Positions 5,493-5,515 of a stretch of DNA of 5,515 nt are shown piece after piece. Position 1 is the first letter of the stretch. Each line of letters opens with the position of its first letter. Below the pieces are notes generated by a model. It saw nothing but the letters and a program-made list of their open reading frames with translations, searched no databases and had not been told where the DNA came from. The DNA comes from an uncultured Oscillibacter sp. Lineage in GTDB: Bacteria; Bacillota_A; Clostridia; Oscillospirales; Oscillospiraceae. The stretch covers positions 1 through 5,515 of the forward strand of contig CABQCB010000133.1 of NCBI GenBank assembly GCA_902462475.1, in the 5' to 3' direction. The translations under genes and the position numbers were made by a program.

Positions 5493-5515
5493 CGCATGGA
5501 GGCATATCGGCTGGA

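Noticed and set aside
2991..5497. Two further long minus-strand frames antisense to pepT and the M24 gene
   Set aside because: They have the same low-complexity G/V/H/D-rich composition, lack a ribosome binding site I could trust, and lie opposite genes with complete catalytic motifs.
5495..5515. ATG at 5495 as the start of a new plus-strand gene
   Set aside because: No Shine-Dalgarno precedes it because the hairpin arm lies there, and only six complete codons are available before the window ends.

Overview
The window looks like chromosomal DNA of a fairly GC-rich member of the Clostridia, perhaps an Oscillospiraceae-type gut anaerobe. This rests on textbook sigma-A promoter elements, strong AGGAGG-type ribosome binding sites before three of the four genes, ATG starts, U-tailed hairpin terminators, a tRNA gene with encoded CCA, and C/G-ending codons. 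The family-level placement is an inference and no marker gene confirms it.

Layout, all on the + strand. (1) Positions 4-91: tRNA-Leu with anticodon CAG, followed at once by its own terminator. (2) Positions 130-394: a spacer of about 265 bases with no credible gene, holding a second U-tailed hairpin and a few small inverted repeats. (3) Positions 395-445: a near-consensus sigma-A promoter (TTGACA, 17 bases, TAAAAT) flanked and overlapped by two short perfect palindromes, then a Shine-Dalgarno sequence. (4) Positions 458-1870: a sodium:solute symporter (SSS) family permease. (5) Positions 1871-1942: a strong hairpin terminator followed by a perfect 10-base palindrome of the type bound by FadR-group GntR regulators. 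(6) Positions 1943-5410: three tightly packed cytosolic metallopeptidase genes: an M29 aminopeptidase, a peptidase T (M20B tripeptidase) and an M24 Xaa-Pro peptidase. They are separated by only 4 and 2 bases, and each downstream Shine-Dalgarno lies inside the end of the preceding gene. (7) Positions 5411-5515: a 13-bp hairpin whose T tract reads on the minus strand, so it probably ends a convergent gene beyond the window.

The genes make sense together as a peptide-scavenging unit. The M29 enzyme would remove N-terminal residues, PepT would cleave tripeptides, and the M24 enzyme would handle Xaa-Pro bonds that general aminopeptidases cannot cut. None of the three has a signal peptide, so their substrates must already be in the cytosol. 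The co-located Na+-driven permease is the obvious candidate for bringing in a peptide, or for moving a product amino acid such as proline. SSS proteins are not classical peptide carriers, so the permease's substrate is the main open question. The terminator between permease and peptidases suggests that the two parts are made in different amounts, or that read-through is controlled.

No mobile element, CRISPR array, phage gene or obviously new protein family is visible. The genes belong to known families, and the novelty, if any, lies in the gene combination and its control sites.
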